From positions 186,001-250,000 of the forward strand of contig NZ_LMMA01000033.1 in the NCBI RefSeq assembly GCF_001422725.1: DNA of 64,000 bases. The letters run 5' to 3'. A program made the translations under genes and the position numbers. The notes under the pieces are model-generated. The model ran no database searches and was not told the origin of the DNA. It saw nothing but the letters and a program-made list of their open reading frames with translations. Positions within the stretch are counted from its first letter, which is position 1, and every line of letters starts with the position of its first letter. This stretch comes from Flavobacterium sp. Leaf82 (GTDB lineage: Bacteria > Bacteroidota > Bacteroidia > Flavobacteriales > Flavobacteriaceae). Below, in pieces: positions 36,225 to 44,733 of the stretch.

Positions 36225-38048
36225 TTATTCATCTTTTATATTAGGGTCTCCTTTTACTTCAATGGCATTTGTAGTATGAGAAGTGGGTTTTCCATCAGCA
36301 TCTAATACTACTACGTAATAGGTGTAATTTAAATCACTGTTTATGGCTCTATCAGAATAGTATGTTTCAGTCGTTTGATGAATTGGTTCAAATTTATCAG
36401 GAAAAGTCTCTTTTCTATAAATCTCATAAACTACCCCAATGTTATTGTTTGTATTTATGGTCCATGAAAGGTCTATTCTATTAACACCTATTAACGCAGC
36501 AGTGAAATTATTCGGAGTTGTTGGTTCTACAATTGACTTTGTAGTTTCTTTTACAGTATTGGAAGTTGATATATTTCCGGCTGCGTCTTGTGCAGTAATA
36601 TAAAAACTGTAATATGTTCCTGTTGATAATCCGTTAACATCATAGGAAAGAACGTTGCCTAACGGAATTGGTAAAGCACCGCTTCTATATAAAATATAAT
36701 TAGTAACACCTACATTATCGCTTGAAGCCGTCCATTCTAAAGTTATATTTGTAACCCCTATATTTGATACTATTAAATTTGGAGCTGTTGGTGGAATTGT
36801 ATCGCTGGATCCTCCCGTATATTCTATGAAATGAACAACTCTGTAAGGACTTAGAATATTTATAGCTGTAGCTATGTTTCCGTTATTTACAGCATTTAAA
36901 TATTTTTTTGTACCTGCATTTTCTACATCTGTAGCATTTACATATCGAGCATCACCTCCACTGTTATCGCTTTCAGAAATAGGTAATGTTATATCTAGTT
37001 GAGGAATGTTTTCTTTTGTCAGTGTTTTATTTTTAGCTCCACCATCTCTTGCATTCCAATTATTAAACTCTGATTGACTACTGTCAAAACCAACAGGCAT
37101 TCTTCCTCTCAAAGGCACATATTCTTCCCAGCCTTCAGGAAACGGCGCCGGCTTGCCCCAAATAGCGATCATTCCTAGGGGGACTACAGCTGTAGCCGTT
37201 GTAATTTTACTTTCTAAGACCGTGATACGATCCAGTAAATCTATTACCATGTTGTTTTTAGTAACTTGATTTGAGCTGTCTATTGCTAAGAAAGAGCCAA
37301 TAGAATTTGATGTATTTAGATTCTCTAAGTATACTTTTCCTCCAATAGAAGTATTTTGCCAATCTGAATTATAATTTAATGTAAGTTTTGTGTTATTGTT
37401 TACTAATGCTCTGCCTAAGTTTGATCCCAATCTAAAATCTGTAACTCTTACATTGGCTGTAGGTGTTTCTTTTATATCTAATTTAGACAATTGATAAATG
37501 TCTAAATCCAGATCGCCTTTCATTGCCTTTGAGCCATCCAAAGGCAAATAAGTTTGATTAATAGTATCAATATCATCTTGTATCGACTGGATATCTTTTA
37601 CGATTTTAAAATTTGCCAAATCATAATATTCTATCCTTAATGCGTCGCTATTTTCAGAAATCCCGTTAACATAATCAAATTCACTAATGTATTCTGCTTC
37701 ATAATCAAAATAAGCAGTTTGAGATATTCCGGTTCCATATACCAGATTTACACCTGTTGTTGTGGTTTTTAGATAACCTGTATAATCACCTTTGGCAATA
37801 GGATATAAAATTCCCTGTAATACAAGTAATGCATCAGCATCTTTAGGATCTTTTTCGTATTGATGTATAACAGCCCAGCCTTGCTTATCTGCGGTTGACA
37901 TGGCTACGATATAATTTTCATTTGTCGTAATGCTTAAATGACTTTTTAAAGCTTCAAATAACTCAGACCTGTATGCGGTTTGAAGTCTTTCTAAAGTTTC
38001 TTGCTCGAGAGGAAATCCTCCTGAATGACTAAAATTTACTTGTTTCAT
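36225..38048 (-). CDS. Collar-domain tail fibre with two FN3 domains
   Basis: 607 residues. An N-terminal part (1-180) begins VNFSHSGGFPLEQETLERLQ, typical of baseplate-attached proteins. A coiled coil follows near 260-290. About 285-410 is a phage tail-collar-like domain, with PLGMIAIWGKPAPFPEGWEEY, PLRGRMPVGFDSS and a Gly-rich TLTKENIPQLDI. Two fibronectin type III domains follow (IPPTAPNLIVSNIGVTNITLEW and TTPNNFTAALIGVNRIDLSW). Encoded at the end of the baseplate set, it is a short fibre or baseplate decoration, likely a surface-binding element. Confidence 0.75.
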   Translation of the reverse strand: MKQVNFSHSGGFPLEQETLERLQTAYRSELFEALKSHLSITTNENYIVAMSTADKQGWAVIHQYEKDPKDADALLVLQGILYPIAKGDYTGYLKTTTTGVNLVYGTGISQTAYFDYEAEYISEFDYVNGISENSDALRIEYYDLANFKIVKDIQSIQDDIDTINQTYLPLDGSKAMKGDLDLDIYQLSKLDIKETPTANVRVTDFRLGSNLGRALVNNNTKLTLNYNSDWQNTSIGGKVYLENLNTSNSIGSFLAIDSSNQVTKNNMVIDLLDRITVLESKITTATAVVPLGMIAIWGKPAPFPEGWEEYVPLRGRMPVGFDSSQSEFNNWNARDGGAKNKTLTKENIPQLDITLPISESDNSGGDARYVNATDVENAGTKKYLNAVNNGNIATAINILSPYRVVHFIEYTGGSSDTIPPTAPNLIVSNIGVTNITLEWTASSDNVGVTNYILYRSGALPIPLGNVLSYDVNGLSTGTYYSFYITAQDAAGNISTSNTVKETTKSIVEPTTPNNFTAALIGVNRIDLSWTINTNNNIGVVYEIYRKETFPDKFEPIHQTTETYYSDRAINSDLNYTYYVVVLDADGKPTSHTTNAIEVKGDPNIKDE

Positions 38049-38079
38049 TTTTATGTATTTAAATGTCTGTTGTTTTAAA

Positions 38080-38730
38080 CTATTTTATTGGCAGTGGTAA
38101 TATTATTTTTTCTGATCTATACGCGTAGCTTTCATAACTTTTTCCCGCCAGTTTATAAAAGTTAAGCAGATTGTGGTATTCGATATTTGCTACTTTAATA
38201 GCTTCAGTTTGTACAGATCCGTCTTTGCGGGGTTCGACAATTATGGTTTGATTTGCGATTAAGCTTTCCGGAATAAATACTCTGAAATTGGCATAAGCTA
38301 TTGTGGTATAATCTTCACGATGAGCCAGATAAACAGGTTTGTTGTTTCTGTTTTTATATTCTTCGTATGTAAAAACTTTTAGTTGCGGAATCATTAAAGT
38401 ACCATTTGGCTCATAATATTCCTTATGCAGATATACATACTGTAAAGTAGGCTTGACCGATTCGTCTATATAAATTAACTCCTCTGATCGTTTTTGCTCT
38501 GTACTTAAATTAGGATTATAATTTTTAGTTGGATTATAAGTTTCGTTTAGTACTTTTTCCAGATAAATGACCTGACCTGTATGTTGCATTTTATAAAGAA
38601 CTTCCTCGTAAATGGTATGAAGCGGAGTCAGTAAAACATCGAGCCAGTCAAAATGTGTTTTTTTTCTAAGAATAGGAGGGATGAGCCATAACAACAGCTT
38701 TTCCCATTTTAAAACGGTGTATTTATTCAT
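38080..38730 (-). CDS. Baseplate wedge protein (gpI/gp7-like position)
   Basis: 216 residues, no membrane segment beyond the Trp/Leu-rich VLKWEKLLLWLIPPILRKK near the N-terminus, which is typical of this class in Bacteroidota. Downstream of the J-like gene by 17 bp and upstream of the fibre by 31 bp, the position of P2 gpI. No detailed motif beyond that, so the role rests on context. Confidence 0.6.
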   Translation of the reverse strand: MNKYTVLKWEKLLLWLIPPILRKKTHFDWLDVLLTPLHTIYEEVLYKMQHTGQVIYLEKVLNETYNPTKNYNPNLSTEQKRSEELIYIDESVKPTLQYVYLHKEYYEPNGTLMIPQLKVFTYEEYKNRNNKPVYLAHREDYTTIAYANFRVFIPESLIANQTIIVEPRKDGSVQTEAIKVANIEYHNLLNFYKLAGKSYESYAYRSEKIILPLPIK

Positions 38731-38747
38731 TGTATATATATATTAGA

Positions 38748-39833
38748 CTATTGTTTATCTCGGTAGAAAGTATAAGGAATGTAGTTTACCTCAACCTGAA
38801 GTTTATCCATATCAAAATATCCTGCGTTTGGAATAAAATATTCAATATTGGTTACGTCTTTAAGATTTTCAGGCTCGTCGCTAGGATTTGTTGCCCAGGC
38901 AGTTTCAACCTTTTTCAGTATCGGAATTTTAACTCCCGCTGCTTTCTGAACCGCATCAACCAGATATGTTTTTACAAAAGCACCATTAAACTCAATGTTT
39001 TTTAAATGATCTTTTGCTGCATCCAATACCGGAAATACTTCACTTTCTAATATTAATGAACCGTTTCTTGTATCTAATGGTTCTTCTGATAAAGCTAATT
39101 CGTAAGCGGCTAATTTGATTTGTTCTTCATCACTTAAATCCCTGCTTAAACTTTTGAGCTGATAATATTCAATATCTTTTGGATTGATATAAATAGTCAG
39201 GGGATCGATATAAACATTCAAACTTAATTTAAGATTATCACCCTGATCAGATGTAATAAAAACCTGATTTCCTGCATCTTTAATTTTTGCGATGTATTCC
39301 TTAAATGCAAAAAGTTCATTTGGCACATCGATTCTCGAGATTTTGTCTTCTTTTAAAGTTGCTACTTTTATAAAAACAACCCCAACTTTATTGTGGAAAT
39401 AATCAGAGAAAATTTCTTTTATATCGGTATTGGGCCTAAGCACTGTTTCTAAGTCAATTTCGCTTACAGCACAATGTTTTATTATTTTTGCCTGTTCAAT
39501 TTCGTCTTCAGAGAGCGCTGTAGTATCAAATTGATACGAACCGTCTTTCCAGACAAGCGACATTCCGTTACTCGAATCCGGATCTAAAGGCATTCCGTAA
39601 TGAAAATTTAAAGCCTGTTCGCGATACCAGTTTAAGGTATGAGGCCTGGAAATCAAAGCATTTTTTTCTACTACTTTTTCGTGAACCCAAATCGCAGTTG
39701 CGACGATATTAATCCAAAGTTTCCAAATCGCAGTTTTTGAGTTTGATAAGGAATCTGTCAAGCCGTTTAGAGAGGATTGTTTTCCTTTCTCAATCAGAAT
39801 TTCATTCTGTATTTCAGCAATTGTACGTGCCAT
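38748..39833 (-). CDS. Baseplate J-like protein
   Basis: 361 residues. The N-terminus ARTIAEIQNEILIEKGKQ and the 'NALISRPHTLNWYREQALNF-GMPL' block are features of the divergent gp6/J-like proteins found in Bacteroidota contractile tails. The middle contains ANDGTITVYI-like LKLSLNVYIDPLTIY, and the end VNYIPYTFYRDKQ. It would form the baseplate wedge ring with the 216-residue protein and gp25. Located between the LysM-like adaptor and the wedge gene. Confidence 0.75.
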   Translation of the reverse strand: MARTIAEIQNEILIEKGKQSSLNGLTDSLSNSKTAIWKLWINIVATAIWVHEKVVEKNALISRPHTLNWYREQALNFHYGMPLDPDSSNGMSLVWKDGSYQFDTTALSEDEIEQAKIIKHCAVSEIDLETVLRPNTDIKEIFSDYFHNKVGVVFIKVATLKEDKISRIDVPNELFAFKEYIAKIKDAGNQVFITSDQGDNLKLSLNVYIDPLTIYINPKDIEYYQLKSLSRDLSDEEQIKLAAYELALSEEPLDTRNGSLILESEVFPVLDAAKDHLKNIEFNGAFVKTYLVDAVQKAAGVKIPILKKVETAWATNPSDEPENLKDVTNIEYFIPNAGYFDMDKLQVEVNYIPYTFYRDKQ

Positions 39834-39981
39834 ATTTTAATTTTTTAATATAGATTAGCCTGTAAGATATGTGTAATATGCTTATAGATAATTGTTTATG
39901 TTTTTTTGTAAATACTACAGAGATGTAGTTTAGGTTTTAAGAAATTTCTAAAAAGGAGAAATTTAAAGGAGAAATTATTTA

Positions 39982-40314
39982 TTAATAAATGATAAAATCA
40001 TCTTCAATAATCATGTAATCAATTCCCGAGAAGTTATCCAGTAAATATTGCTCTTCTTCTGAAATAGCCGTTGCGGGTTTTAGGTTTCTCGAATTATAAT
40101 ATTCGACAATATCCTTTTTAAAGGCTTCTCTGCCTATTTTTAAATCTTCGTAAACAGAAATGTCATCTGTAATATTAAATTGATCATTATCTTCTAAAAG
40201 GTCGAATACTTTTTCGATACTTCCGTATTCTTGCAAAGAGATGTCAAAAATGTTTTGGTTTTCTTGTGGTTTAATAGTTCCCATCGATTTTAATGTTTTG
40301 TAAATCGTTGACAT
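39982..40314 (-). CDS. LysM-like tail adaptor
   Basis: 110 residues from 40314, or 100 from the internal ATG at 40284. GTIKPQENQNIFDISLQEYGSIEKVFDLLEDN reads like a LysM/tail-protein-X module (V.x.GQ..dI...YG....v..L...N). Both starts overlap the end of the gp25 gene, so the two are translationally coupled. Such proteins join tube and baseplate in phages and injection systems. Confidence 0.6.
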   Translation of the reverse strand: MSTIYKTLKSMGTIKPQENQNIFDISLQEYGSIEKVFDLLEDNDQFNITDDISVYEDLKIGREAFKKDIVEYYNSRNLKPATAISEEEQYLLDNFSGIDYMIIEDDFIIY

Positions 40315-40558
40315 CTAATGTTTTTACATAAAAGTTGTCATACGATAATTGTTTATCTATTTCGTTTTCTAGTCTAAGCCTGGAGGTTGCGTCCGGACTG
40401 TTAATGTATTTTTTTATTCCTACTCCCAGAATAGGAAACTCTTTATAACTTCCTTTCTGGCTTAACAATAGATGTTCTATATTTTGCTGATCTGCCTCTT
40501 TAATGGCGAAATCTCCATTTGTAATTAACAAGTCTTCATCTATGATAAAATCTTTCAT
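40271..40558 (-). CDS. gp25-like baseplate wedge protein
   Basis: 95 residues, size of gp25/gpW-type wedge proteins. Key pattern: NGDFAIKEADQQNIEHLLLSQKGSYKEFPILGVGIKKYINSP, where 'G.....P..G.gi..yl' is the family core, then the helical LENEIDKQLSYDN. It nucleates sheath assembly at the baseplate. First gene of the unit driven by the box promoter at 40647-40712, with an 80-nt leader. Confidence 0.85.
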   Translation of the reverse strand: MKDFIIDEDLLITNGDFAIKEADQQNIEHLLLSQKGSYKEFPILGVGIKKYINSPDATSRLRLENEIDKQLSYDNFYVKTLDVNDLQNIKIDGNY

Positions 40559-40646
40559 ATGTCGTTATTATTTGTTGTTTTTATTAATTAATATCTCCTT
40601 TGAATTTGCGCGCCATACCCAAAAGATGATGTTTTATTTGATACTG

Positions 40647-40712
40647 TAAAAATACGCCATGATTTGCCTTTAACCAAGATTTTAAGCATTAGGAATCAGT
40701 AGTTTCAGTAAG
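40647..40712 (-). promoter_or_regulatory. Box promoter P1 (gp25-baseplate-holin unit)
   Basis: Minus strand: TTACTGAAACTACTGA at 40711-40696, then TTGG at 40677-40674, then TATTTTTA at 40654-40647. The inner edge of the box is 43 bp from the -10-like element and the TTGG-to-(-10) gap is 19 bp. Confidence 0.8.
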
Positions 40713-40793
40713 TTAAATATTGTTATAACTATATTGAATTTCAGTTTTTTAACTCCGGTTTTTGTTTTGTTTTTTCAACATGGAAACCAGATA

Positions 40794-41126
40794 TTAAACG
40801 CCCGGAATAATCAGGTCAATAATCACTTTAAAAATTATTTTTATGATATTATTTTTTAAAGTATTCAGTTTTATTTTTGAAATTCCGGTAGATTGAAGCG
40901 CTTGTAATGCTACTAAATCAAGTTGACTTTTTAACAGCCATTCTAATTCTTCTTCGGTCAGATTTCCGGAAGCGAAAAGAATCGTCCAGCGTTCCAGTTT
41001 TTCCTTGGATGTTTCTAAAAACGTATTGAGATCTTTTTCTAATTCAGCTTTGTTGTCTTTATAACTTTTTGTTATAATAGTTTTCAATTTGCTTTTTAGC
41101 TCTTCTATAAGTTGCTCGTTATTCAT
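40794..41126 (-). CDS. Small helical protein of the lysis unit
   Basis: 110 residues, almost wholly alpha-helical: charged, Lys/Glu-rich N-terminal half, then a hydrophobic amphipathic C-terminus (IKIIFKVIIDLIIPGV). No known domain. Third gene after the endolysin and a lipoprotein, with 3 bp between. The hydrophobic tail and the context suggest a lysis accessory protein (holin- or spanin-like), not proven. Confidence 0.5.
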   Translation of the reverse strand: MNNEQLIEELKSKLKTIITKSYKDNKAELEKDLNTFLETSKEKLERWTILFASGNLTEEELEWLLKSQLDLVALQALQSTGISKIKLNTLKNNIIKIIFKVIIDLIIPGV

Positions 41127-41129
41127 AGT

Positions 41130-41597
41130 TTAGGTATTGCTGTTTATTAAATCTAAAAGGGCATCTTTTGACTCTTTGTCTTTTTTGATTTCATATTGAA
41201 TCAGCAAATCCAAAGCATCTAAAACTTGTTTTTTTGATTCTTCTAAAAAAAGCGGGGATAAAAAACCTTTCATTTCCCAGCGTTTGAAAAATCCAGCGAA
41301 AAGATTTTTTTCCTTATCGGTTAGAATTTTCCACATCTCAGAAGAGATTTCGTTATTCGGCTTATTTTTTTCATATTCGACCAATTTTTCGATGTTAAGT
41401 TGCAAAATTTCAACTTCTTCTTTATGAGTATTATAAGGTGTGTTGGCTTTATTCATTAATTTAGAAGCTTCTACTTTTATCTCAGTTGTTTTTTGATATG
41501 AATAAGGATCAAATAACGCCGTTCTGGTTGAGGTGCAAGAGCTAATTACCAGAGAAATGGCAATTAAAAAAGTGAGTTTTAGTTTTAAATATTTCAT
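41130..41597 (-). CDS. Lipoprotein of the lysis unit (spanin-like?)
   Basis: 155 residues, signal peptide and lipobox (LVISSC, Cys21), mature part helical and Lys/Glu-rich. It starts 4 bp after the endolysin stop. A lipoprotein directly behind an endolysin is the usual place of outer-membrane spanins, but the protein is longer than most o-spanins. Function inferred from position only. Confidence 0.5.
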   Translation of the reverse strand: MKYLKLKLTFLIAISLVISSCTSTRTALFDPYSYQKTTEIKVEASKLMNKANTPYNTHKEEVEILQLNIEKLVEYEKNKPNNEISSEMWKILTDKEKNLFAGFFKRWEMKGFLSPLFLEESKKQVLDALDLLIQYEIKKDKESKDALLDLINSNT

Positions 41598-41601
41598 CTG
41601 A

Positions 41602-42084
41602 TTATTTGTATAAGATTACATAGTTTTTTTTGTCGCGTTTTAGCTTGCTTAGCACTTTCCAGTCGCTGTATCCTTTTTTGTCAAAATGCGGAAGATCCTT
41701 AAAAGTTTTCCAGTCGCCACCCCAGTTCCAATTATATTTAGCAAAAATTTTGACACATTCCTGCCAATCCGAGATTTGATCATTATCCCAGTCTTTTGCT
41801 GTATCCCAAGAAGCCACTTTGCCATCTATAATTAAACAAATGTCTACCGCAAATCCATAATTATGAATGGATTGTCCGCCTTTTGCATTTGTGACTTTTT
41901 TTCCGGGTTTTGTTCTTCCAAAAGCATAAAGATCTTCTTGCTCCTGAAAAGAACGAAGTCCTTGCGTAATGCGAACTTTTGCTTTTCCTGTTAAGGCAAG
42001 ATCGCATTCCTCGATGATTTTAGTAACTTCTTCCCTAACCGAAGGATGAAGCAAATCAATGTGTTTTTTTGTTGTTTGATCCAT
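41602..42084 (-). CDS. M15-family endolysin peptidase
   Basis: 160 residues from the ATG at 42084. An upstream in-frame ATG at 42297 is rejected because it precedes the predicted transcription start near 42278. Zinc-site motifs of the M15 (D-Ala-D-Ala carboxypeptidase/L-Ala-D-Glu peptidase) family: TQGLRSFQEQEDLY with Arg44, GQSIHNYGFAVDI with His74 and Asp81, and LPHF with His133. No signal peptide, as for holin-dependent phage endolysins. It cleaves cell-wall peptides. First gene of a lysis unit with a lipoprotein and a helical protein. Confidence 0.85.
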   Translation of the reverse strand: MDQTTKKHIDLLHPSVREEVTKIIEECDLALTGKAKVRITQGLRSFQEQEDLYAFGRTKPGKKVTNAKGGQSIHNYGFAVDICLIIDGKVASWDTAKDWDNDQISDWQECVKIFAKYNWNWGGDWKTFKDLPHFDKKGYSDWKVLSKLKRDKKNYVILYK

Positions 42085-42284
42085 ATTTATATGTATTAAT
42101 GATTTTAAATTTTGAGAATAAAAAGCTTTTCTGATTGTTTGAAGACAATCTGGATTTTTAGTATTCGGTAAGATTATTTGTGTTTTGAAATTTATTTGTG
42201 ATAAAAAAAATCTCTTAAAAAAATTCTGTAAATGTTCCTTTTTAAAATTTGATTTTAATGGAATAAGTGCTTTTAATAATAGTA

Positions 42285-42349
42285 TAAAAATACGCAAAAA
42301 TAATGCGTTTTAAAAGCTTTATCATGTTGTAAGTCAGTAGTTTCAGTGG
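42285..42349 (-). promoter_or_regulatory. Box promoter P2 (lysis unit)
   Basis: Minus strand: CACTGAAACTACTGAC at 42349-42334, then TATTTTTA at 42292-42285; 43 bp from box edge to -10. No -33 consensus (TTTT at 42315-42312). Leader to the endolysin start about 190 nt. Confidence 0.75.
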
Positions 42350-42409
42350 GTAATATTGTGGTGTTTTTGGTTTTGTTTTCTGGTTTAAAATGAAGATAAA
42401 TTATAAAAA

Positions 42410-42437
42410 AAATCCGCCTTTCAGATTTGAAAAACGG
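42410..42437 (-). terminator. Putative terminator after the HEHNH protein gene
   Basis: TCCG...TTTCA-GATT-TGAAA...CGGA imperfect hairpin; on the minus strand a T8 run follows. It separates the sheath unit from the lysis unit. Confidence 0.6.
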
Positions 42438-42481
42438 AATTTTAATAGGGATTATTTAAACTTTCCTTTCATAAACTTAAT

Positions 42482-43360
42482 TTAATGTGGACCATCTAAT
42501 GCCATCCCTGGTTGAAATATAACTTCAGTTCCTTTATTATTAAATAATTGAGTTCCTCCAGATTCCCGATACTTAATCTGGTAACCTCCTAAAATTTTTA
42601 AGTCATTAAATTTTTTTAGTATATTTTCCCAACCTTTTTCATCATGTCCTGATGCATAATCCAAATATTTAATAAAACTACCCATTTGGCCTTCATAATA
42701 ACTTTTACTTGTCATTTTAAAAGTAGGATGCTGAAATTGTTTTAAATAAACTTTAGCATGTGCAGAATACGTATATGTTTTTACTTGTAATTCTTTTTGA
42801 TGGTTATGTTCGTGAATAATAGTACTTTGTAAATTGTATTTATCATTAAAGTCAGGATCTATCCCACCTTTTGAAGTTGGATGAAACCATATTTTATTTT
42901 TGCTGTCTGTGTAAGCCAGACTTTTATCATTCCTATCATAATTGGCTCCAATGTTTTTGACATTTACTTGTTTACCATAGTAACCAGCTATGTTTGCTAC
43001 TATTTGTCTATTAGTGTTATTCCAGCTAAAAGTACTTCCTGAAATATATAAATCTGATAATAAAACTTTTTTTCTGCCAGATAAAACTACCGTAATATAA
43101 CGTGATTTATTAATTTCAACTTTGGTAATATTTCCATCTTCGTCTACATAAAAAAGATCATTTTTATAAGATTTTTTAGATACTTTTTTCTGAGGTTTTC
43201 TTTTTACTGAATTATTCATTTTTACAAACTTCTCCATCTCACCAGCATTTTTATCATCTTCGATCTGCTGACGCCAAATACCAAGCATAATTCGTCTAAA
43301 ACGGGCCATTTCAGAAGCACTGGTATTTTCAAGTTCTATAATATGTTTTCTGGTACTCAT
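42482..43360 (-). CDS. HEHNH putative zinc protease, cluster-encoded
   Basis: 292 residues. LQSTIIHEHNHQKEL contains HExxH with His183, Glu184, His187, a zinc-protease signature. The preceding region (about 65-150) is beta-rich with FYVDEDGNITKVEINK, a linker-like stretch also seen in injected toxins. A basic N-terminus (RKPQKKVSKKS) precedes it. No signal peptide. It lies 34 bp behind a chaperone-like gene, in the sheath-tube unit. It could be a particle-delivered protease, or a morphogenesis or lysis protease. Family not recognised. Confidence 0.6.
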   Translation of the reverse strand: MSTRKHIIELENTSASEMARFRRIMLGIWRQQIEDDKNAGEMEKFVKMNNSVKRKPQKKVSKKSYKNDLFYVDEDGNITKVEINKSRYITVVLSGRKKVLLSDLYISGSTFSWNNTNRQIVANIAGYYGKQVNVKNIGANYDRNDKSLAYTDSKNKIWFHPTSKGGIDPDFNDKYNLQSTIIHEHNHQKELQVKTYTYSAHAKVYLKQFQHPTFKMTSKSYYEGQMGSFIKYLDYASGHDEKGWENILKKFNDLKILGGYQIKYRESGGTQLFNNKGTEVIFQPGMALDGPH

Positions 43361-43394
43361 TAGGATAGTTTTTACTGGAGAGAAAAAGGTGTTT

Positions 43395-43739
43395 TTATAG
43401 TATTTCTACTTTAACAGGTTTTGGCTGGATATGATCTGAGAATGCTGTGGTAATATTGAGGCGTAAATCGTCTTCTTGCTCAATTTTGCCATCACCTCCC
43501 AAATAGCAATTTTTAAATAATACTTCGAGTGCTTTAAATTCATCCATTTTTGAAGCTTGCAATACGGCAGAACGAATGGCGATATCCGGTTTTTTGAAAT
43601 AGGCAAACAAAGTCGTTTCGTCATCATCTGCAATGCTAAGTTTGACTACTTTTTTATGTTTGTATTTCCATTGGTTTAATTGTGCCTGAGTAATGTTTCC
43701 GTCAAGAATATCTATTGATTTTGAGTTTTTTATTTCCAT
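43395..43739 (-). CDS. Tail assembly chaperone-like protein
   Basis: 114 residues. Core VVKLSIADDDETTLFAYFKKPDIAIRSAVLQAS, then FKALEVLFKNCYLGGD, is the same pattern as the 155-residue gene at 53201 ('VLKLTSDDQTITTYCKKPSFATFLNYQNK...EAILFLFKECVLDQ'). So the two are distant paralogues. Position behind the tube gene is that of phage tail assembly chaperones (gpE-like). No frameshift signal was identified. Confidence 0.6.
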   Translation of the reverse strand: MEIKNSKSIDILDGNITQAQLNQWKYKHKKVVKLSIADDDETTLFAYFKKPDIAIRSAVLQASKMDEFKALEVLFKNCYLGGDGKIEQEDDLRLNITTAFSDHIQPKPVKVEIL

Positions 43740-44166
43740 TTTAGACTTAATTTTTGGTTGTATGATTGAGTAAATTGATGTCTGATTTAGTGATGTCTTT
43801 TGTTTTTAAATTATTTATTAAAAACAATGGCGATAGATAATAGTGCCGGACACAAATAAAATGTCATTTCGGTTTTAATAACTGATTGACTTTTATTTAA
43901 AGAAATTGGATTTTGTGTAAGTGTATTTTAAAAAAAAGAGGCTGCCTGAGTTATTTTTTTTGAGTTAAATAATCTCAAAACAGCCTCTTGAAGTAGGTTC
44001 CTGCCTAAAAACGGACTAATAAAGAGCTTGTAAAATAAGTTTGCTGGCAATAATCATGTTCTTTGAACTCCTTTTTTGCATAACGCATGTAATATTGGGT
44101 TTCTCTTTTAAGTCGGCTTTTAAGACAGGGAAAGGGGCATTATAATTTTAGGAATTTATCGGCTGA
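43740..44166. other. Intergenic region with terminator
   Basis: 427 bp between tube and chaperone-like genes. Contains the hairpin at 43938-43988 and no box promoter. One 27-codon frame is present but not supported. Confidence 0.5.
43938..43988 (-). terminator. Putative terminator or attenuator after the tube gene
   Basis: AGAGGCTG / CAGCCTCT outer stem around an inner TGAG/CTCA stem. On the minus strand the last arm is followed by a run of eight T. It may reduce read-through so that sheath and tube are made in excess. Confidence 0.7.
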
Positions 44167-44592
44167 TTAATTCCATTCAACGTGAGAACAGATCAAGTCA
44201 AAAGAAACCGCAATTTTAGTATCTCCCTGGCTAATTCCTCTGCTGTTTGAGTTGAATTCGCAGTTTCTAACCGTATGTGTAATTACTTCGTTGCTGTCGT
44301 CTAAATAACTAACAATGATGCTAAACGGATTGATATCCTGCAATCTTTGTCCTTTTGGTAAAGCTGCTAAAATTGCTTCAACCTCATAGTTGTATAAAGT
44401 AATCGAAGCTTTTGCTTCATATTTTCCTCTACCTCTGTGTACCGGCATATCTCCCGCACCGTAATGGTTTTCTTTAGATACTGAGTCACTATAGTTTACA
44501 GCTGTAATTCCGGTAACGATGTTACCTGCAATACTTACTTCGATAGATGACCAGCTGTGTTGTTGTCCGTTAATTAATGGTAATTTATTCAT
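44167..44592 (-). CDS. Tail tube protein
   Basis: 141 residues from the ATG at 44592; an upstream start would add a basic 17-residue piece. Beta-rich sequence with YGAGDMPVHRGRGKYEAKASITLYNYEVEAIL, a loop typical of phage tube proteins where a sugar-like 'G.G...yE.s.t' strand pairs between subunits, and a C-terminal SQGDTKIAVSFDLI. It follows the sheath gene, as in P2-like tails. Polymerises as hexameric rings forming the inner tube. Confidence 0.75.
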   Translation of the reverse strand: MNKLPLINGQQHSWSSIEVSIAGNIVTGITAVNYSDSVSKENHYGAGDMPVHRGRGKYEAKASITLYNYEVEAILAALPKGQRLQDINPFSIIVSYLDDSNEVITHTVRNCEFNSNSRGISQGDTKIAVSFDLICSHVEWN

Positions 44593-44733
44593 ATGTATCT
44601 TGATTTGTTTTTTATTATCCTGATAACGTTCAGGAACTATCACTTTTATTTAATTGTGTTTACAGCAATTGAATTATGGCGATATTATTGGTGAATTTTT
44701 ATTGTTTTTTTGAATTATAAGAGATTAAATAAA

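Noticed and set aside
42085..42297. Upstream start of the endolysin at 42297
   Set aside because: It lies upstream of the predicted transcription start and the extension has no M15-related or signal-peptide features.
43988..44166. 27-codon frame between chaperone-like and tube genes
   Set aside because: Too short, no context, no recognisable feature.
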